Origin: Sinorhizobium saheli
GTDB taxonomy: Bacteria; Pseudomonadota; Alphaproteobacteria; Rhizobiales; Rhizobiaceae
Reading direction: 5' to 3'
Length of the DNA: 64,000 bases
Assembly: GCF_001651875.1 (NCBI RefSeq)
Contig: NZ_LNQB01000083.1
Location: 67,130-131,129 of the forward strand
Shown here: positions 61,680 through 64,000 of the stretch, one piece after another
Layout: every line of letters starts with the position of its first letter
Position numbering within the stretch: the stretch's first letter is position 1
Position numbers and translations under genes: made by a program
Notes under the pieces: generated by a model
What the model saw: the letters and a program-made list of their open reading frames with translations, nothing else
Database searches by the model: none
What the model was told of the DNA's origin: nothing

Positions 61680-62462
61680 TCAGGAGTGATTATCGCCCGA
61701 AAAAAGGTCGTTCAACTTGCAGGCCACTTCGGTCCGGTTCGTAGCCTTCAGTTTCTTCATGATGTTGCGGATATGAACCTTGACCGTGCTTTCGCGAAGA
61801 TTGAGTTCATGGGCGATTATTTTGTTTGCCTTGCCCCTTCGCAAGGCCTCGACCACTTCCGCTTGACGGAGGGTGAACATTCCCGCGAGCGGCGAAGCCT
61901 GCCGCTTCTCGGTCTCGATCAGGTGGCGCACCGCGAGAACGCTGCTTGCCGGCACGAAGACACCGCCCGCCATCGCCAAGCCGATCGCTTCAATGCACAC
62001 GTCGACACCGACGGACGCCGGGATATACCCGTGCGCGCCGCTTTCGAGGATCTGCAGGATCTGTGCGATGTCGTCACTGTCGGAGAGGACGACGACGGGA
62101 GCGGGGTGAAGCTCGGATGCGAGCGCGGCAATGTCTGCCTTGACGTCCTGCGGGTTGCGGCCGCCTATATTGAGGAGGACGGCACCGACCGGAGGGCAGT
62201 CCTCCTTGTTCTCACGCCATTCGTCGATCGAACCGAAGGCGGCGACACTCATGCCGAGACCATGATCGATCAGCGTCCTCGCCAGGCATTCGCGGCCCAA
62301 CGCCCTGTTATCGAAAATAAGCAGGCACGGTTTCGCTACATTCTCTACGGGCTGCCGTTCCGCTTCCCTTGCCGCTTGTCTGACGCCGTTCGCGCGGTGC
62401 GGCTTCTGCGCGGCTGCCGGCACTTTCGCGAAAGAAGCCATTGCCGAAACCCCATTGATCAT
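61680..62462 (-). CDS. LuxR/NarL-type regulator with degenerate receiver, copy 2
   Basis: This 260-residue paralogue of the regulator at 25492-26277 has a near-identical C-terminal helix-turn-helix (ESTVKVHIRNIMKKLKATNR) and the same degenerate receiver: FDNRALGREC for the acidic pair, AVLLNIGGRN with Asn at the phosphoacceptor position, and SGAHGYIPAS without the conserved lysine. The first 40 residues are low-complexity and differ between copies. It closes the right end of the polysaccharide locus as its relative closes the left. Its recognition helix matches copy 1, so both probably bind the same sites. Confidence 0.9.
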   Translation of the reverse strand: MINGVSAMASFAKVPAAAQKPHRANGVRQAAREAERQPVENVAKPCLLIFDNRALGRECLARTLIDHGLGMSVAAFGSIDEWRENKEDCPPVGAVLLNIGGRNPQDVKADIAALASELHPAPVVVLSDSDDIAQILQILESGAHGYIPASVGVDVCIEAIGLAMAGGVFVPASSVLAVRHLIETEKRQASPLAGMFTLRQAEVVEALRRGKANKIIAHELNLRESTVKVHIRNIMKKLKATNRTEVACKLNDLFSGDNHS

Positions 62463-62490
62463 CGCACACTGACAAACTCGTCCAGGAAGG

Positions 62491-62751
62491 CTAAGGACAA
62501 TTTCTGCCGAAGCTGTCTGGAATACTTCTTTTACTGAATACCGTTCGATCTTTGCCCTTTGGGCGAGATCTCGTTAACTCAATTAATAGTTGTACTATCC
62601 AAAACAACTGCTCTTCGGAAAGAGAGCGGTCTCTCAAATATGCACCGCGAGGATCAACTACTTTATCCTCATCCTTCAGATTAAGTGATGCGGCGAACCG
62701 TTTTGCAATGGGCGAAATGAGAGGATGGCTATCACCTTGGAGGTAGACCAT
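62491..62751 (-). CDS. Possible small hypothetical protein
   Basis: An 86-residue frame (MVYLQGDSHPLISPIAKRFA, SLSEEQLFWIVQLLIELTRS) starts at an ATG with purine-rich sequence upstream (AAGGAG then GAAGGG) and ends 28 bases before the second LuxR-type gene. Its amino-acid composition is balanced despite the AT-rich DNA, which favours a real gene, but I recognise no family. It may be cotranscribed with the regulator. Confidence 0.4.
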   Translation of the reverse strand: MVYLQGDSHPLISPIAKRFAASLNLKDEDKVVDPRGAYLRDRSLSEEQLFWIVQLLIELTRSRPKGKDRTVFSKRSIPDSFGRNCP

Positions 62752-62859
62752 AACCCTTCGCTTCTCCTTTCGGGGGACGGCATCATCCTCCGCCCTGTCA
62801 GATCAGCTAGCTGATGCAGGTCTGCGCGAGGCTTTAAGCGATGGGCCCGGCCGAGCGCA

Positions 62860-63312
62860 TCAGGCGCCAGACACCTGCAGCGGAATGGGCAATGGCGTGT
62901 GCGCCTGATCGAGGATCTCGAAGCGGTATCTCCCCTCCGGGTCGACGCTGACCGAGTAGCTCAGCCGGTCGCGTATATTGTTTTTCTCGTCGAATGTGAG
63001 CACCTTCGGCTTCAGCGAGGTGATCCGGCTTTCTTCGAGATAGACCGAGTTGCAGATGATGATCTGGTCGCCGGGTTGACAGGTGCGCGCCGCGGCACCA
63101 TTGAGGATGCAGCATTTCGAGCCGCGTTCGCCAAGGATGACATAGGTGGAGATCCGCGCACCGGAATTCTTGTTCCAGATCTCCACGAACTCCATCGGCA
63201 GAATCCCGGCTTCCTCGCAGTGATCGGGATCCAGCGTTATCGATCCGTGATAGTTGAGGTTTGCCTCGGTCACATGGATGCCGTGCAACTTGCCTGCGAC
63301 CAGCTTTCTCAT
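62860..63312 (-). CDS. panD: Aspartate 1-decarboxylase
   Basis: This 150-residue pyruvoyl-dependent enzyme makes beta-alanine from aspartate for pantothenate synthesis. The proenzyme self-cleaves between Gly23 and Ser24 in YHGSITLDPD, turning the serine into the pyruvoyl group. Other landmarks are KLHGIHVTEANLNYHGS, the RISTYVILGERGS strand and LNGAAARTCQPGDQIIICN. The length is slightly above the usual 126 because of a C-terminal extension rich in prolines. GGGGAGAG lies just before the ATG. No other pantothenate genes are in the window. Confidence 0.95.
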   Translation of the reverse strand: MRKLVAGKLHGIHVTEANLNYHGSITLDPDHCEEAGILPMEFVEIWNKNSGARISTYVILGERGSKCCILNGAAARTCQPGDQIIICNSVYLEESRITSLKPKVLTFDEKNNIRDRLSYSVSVDPEGRYRFEILDQAHTPLPIPLQVSGA

Positions 63313-63438
63313 ATTCTCTCCCCGTCACTCTCGTCGCGCTTTATTAGAAAAAAGTCAGCCGGACGGGAAGAGCCCAACGTGCCACGGCATGGATCGGCGT
63401 GAAACCGGGCCGCTGGTGGCGGCGCCCTTGATTTCGCC

Positions 63439-63469
63439 TTGACCTTCCAACGGTTGGAAGCTCCATCCT
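63439..63469 (+). promoter_or_regulatory. MerR-type operator-promoter upstream of the copper regulator
   Basis: TTGACC at 63439-63444 is followed directly by the perfect palindrome TTCCAACGGTTGGAA at 63445-63459. A weak -10-like CATCCT begins after a 19-base spacer. A dyad within an over-long spacer is the hallmark of CueR/HmrR-controlled promoters. It points towards the regulator gene itself. Confidence 0.6.
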
Positions 63470-63540
63470 CCTCTCATACCACTTCCGGGCGACATGCATT
63501 ATATCTCCGGCATGTCCTGCCGCGATCGAAAGGTGATGTC

Positions 63541-64000
63541 ATGAATATCGGCGATGTCGCACGCGCCTCCGGCGTCTCGGCCAAGATGATCCGTTACTAC
63601 GAGACGATCGGCCTCATTCCGCCGGCCGAGCGCAGCGAATCCGGTTATCGCAATTACGACGACAATGACGTGCACCGGCTGCGCTTCATCCGCCGCGCCC
63701 GCGATCTCGGCTTCACCGTCGAGCAGATGGCAGACCTTCTGGCGCTGTGGCGCGACCGCTCGCGCGCCAGCAGCGAGGTCAAGAAGATCGCCCTTCAGCA
63801 AGTGGCCGTACTGGAGCGCAAGGCTGAGGAGCTCAAAGCCATGAGCCGGACGCTCAAGCACCTCGCCGCCCATTGCCACGGCGACGAAAGGCCGGACTGC
63901 CCGATCCTCGACGATCTTGCCGACGCTGCCGCCGATCCCGGAAAGGCGCCGGAACCGGCGCGGTTCGGTCCCGGCGGCATCGATCCAGTGCGCGTGAGAT
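63541..64000 (+). CDS. hmrR: CueR/HmrR-type copper-responsive MerR regulator, 3' end missing
   Basis: The first 153 residues are visible and no stop is reached. The MerR-type winged helix (MNIGDVARASGVSAKMIRYY, ETIGLIPPAERSESGYRNY) is followed by the dimerisation helix and a metal loop with Cys112 and Cys120 in HCHGDERPDCPIL, the CueR spacing for Cu(I), Ag(I) and Au(I). It should activate copper export genes by untwisting over-spaced promoters. Such a gene usually follows a copper P-type ATPase in rhizobia, but here panD lies upstream, so its targets are elsewhere or to the right. AAGGTG precedes the ATG, and a dyad lies 80 bases upstream. Confidence 0.92.
   Translation, partial: MNIGDVARASGVSAKMIRYYETIGLIPPAERSESGYRNYDDNDVHRLRFIRRARDLGFTVEQMADLLALWRDRSRASSEVKKIALQQVAVLERKAEELKAMSRTLKHLAAHCHGDERPDCPILDDLADAAADPGKAPEPARFGPGGIDPVRVR

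Overview
The window is GC-rich, densely coded DNA from an alphaproteobacterium. Gene content (FrcA/RbsC-type sugar importer, XdhABC, PuuE-UraD fusion, ExoP/ExoF/ExoY-type polysaccharide genes, HmrR/CueR-type regulator) and the intergenic palindromic repeats point to a rhizobium of the Sinorhizobium/Ensifer type, possibly a pSymB-like replicon. That placement is inference from gene families; no database search was run. There are no rRNA or tRNA genes, CRISPR arrays or recognisable transposons.

Left part (1-26 kb), mostly metabolic. It holds: the 3' end of a mannitol-dehydrogenase-family gene; a sugar ABC importer with an unusual layout (two permease halves fused, ATPase with a single domain); an alpha-carbonic anhydrase; an SDR oxidoreductase; a purine-catabolism block (xdhC, xdhB, xdhA, uraH, puuE-uraD fusion, AzgA-type purine permease) that runs from xanthine to allantoate; a three-part fusion of epimerase, SPW and VKOR-like membrane domains; a winged-helix/TPR regulator divergent from a NmrA-like, cupin and EmrA/EmrB operon; and a sorbosone-dehydrogenase-like protein.

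Centre (25.5-62.5 kb), a large surface-polysaccharide and secretion locus bounded at each end by a closely related LuxR-type regulator with a degenerate receiver domain. The plus-strand arm (27.0-37.4 kb) encodes a Wzy-type polymerase, a small P-loop kinase, a Tat-exported beta-helix protein, a pyruvate-kinase-like/ATP-sulfurylase fusion, an APS kinase, a CPA2 antiporter, a PqqD-like/HprK-like fusion, a nucleotidyltransferase and two tandem small proteins carrying twin-arginine signals. The minus-strand arm (60.5-37.6 kb) encodes a Wzc/ExoP copolymerase, a NusG/RfaH-like factor, a nucleotidyltransferase-kinase fusion, a GT4 glycosyltransferase, a WbaP/ExoY-type initiating transferase, an ExoF-like export protein, a type I secretion ATPase and adaptor, a sulfotransferase, a Wzx flippase and two very large repeat-rich secreted proteins. 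Together these suggest a Wzx/Wzy-dependent surface glycan that is sulfated with locally made PAPS, together with dedicated type I cargo (a calcium-binding phosphoesterase and a beta-propeller protein). This is the strongest candidate for an undescribed system here.

Right edge (62.5-64 kb): a possible small ORF, panD, and the start of a CueR/HmrR-type copper regulator with a MerR-type dyad upstream; this last gene runs off the window.

Two repeat families stand out. One is a roughly 100-bp palindromic element found three times, one copy of which is translated within the N-terminus of the ExoF-like protein. The other is a shared leader of roughly 100 bp in front of the sugar-binding protein and purine permease genes.
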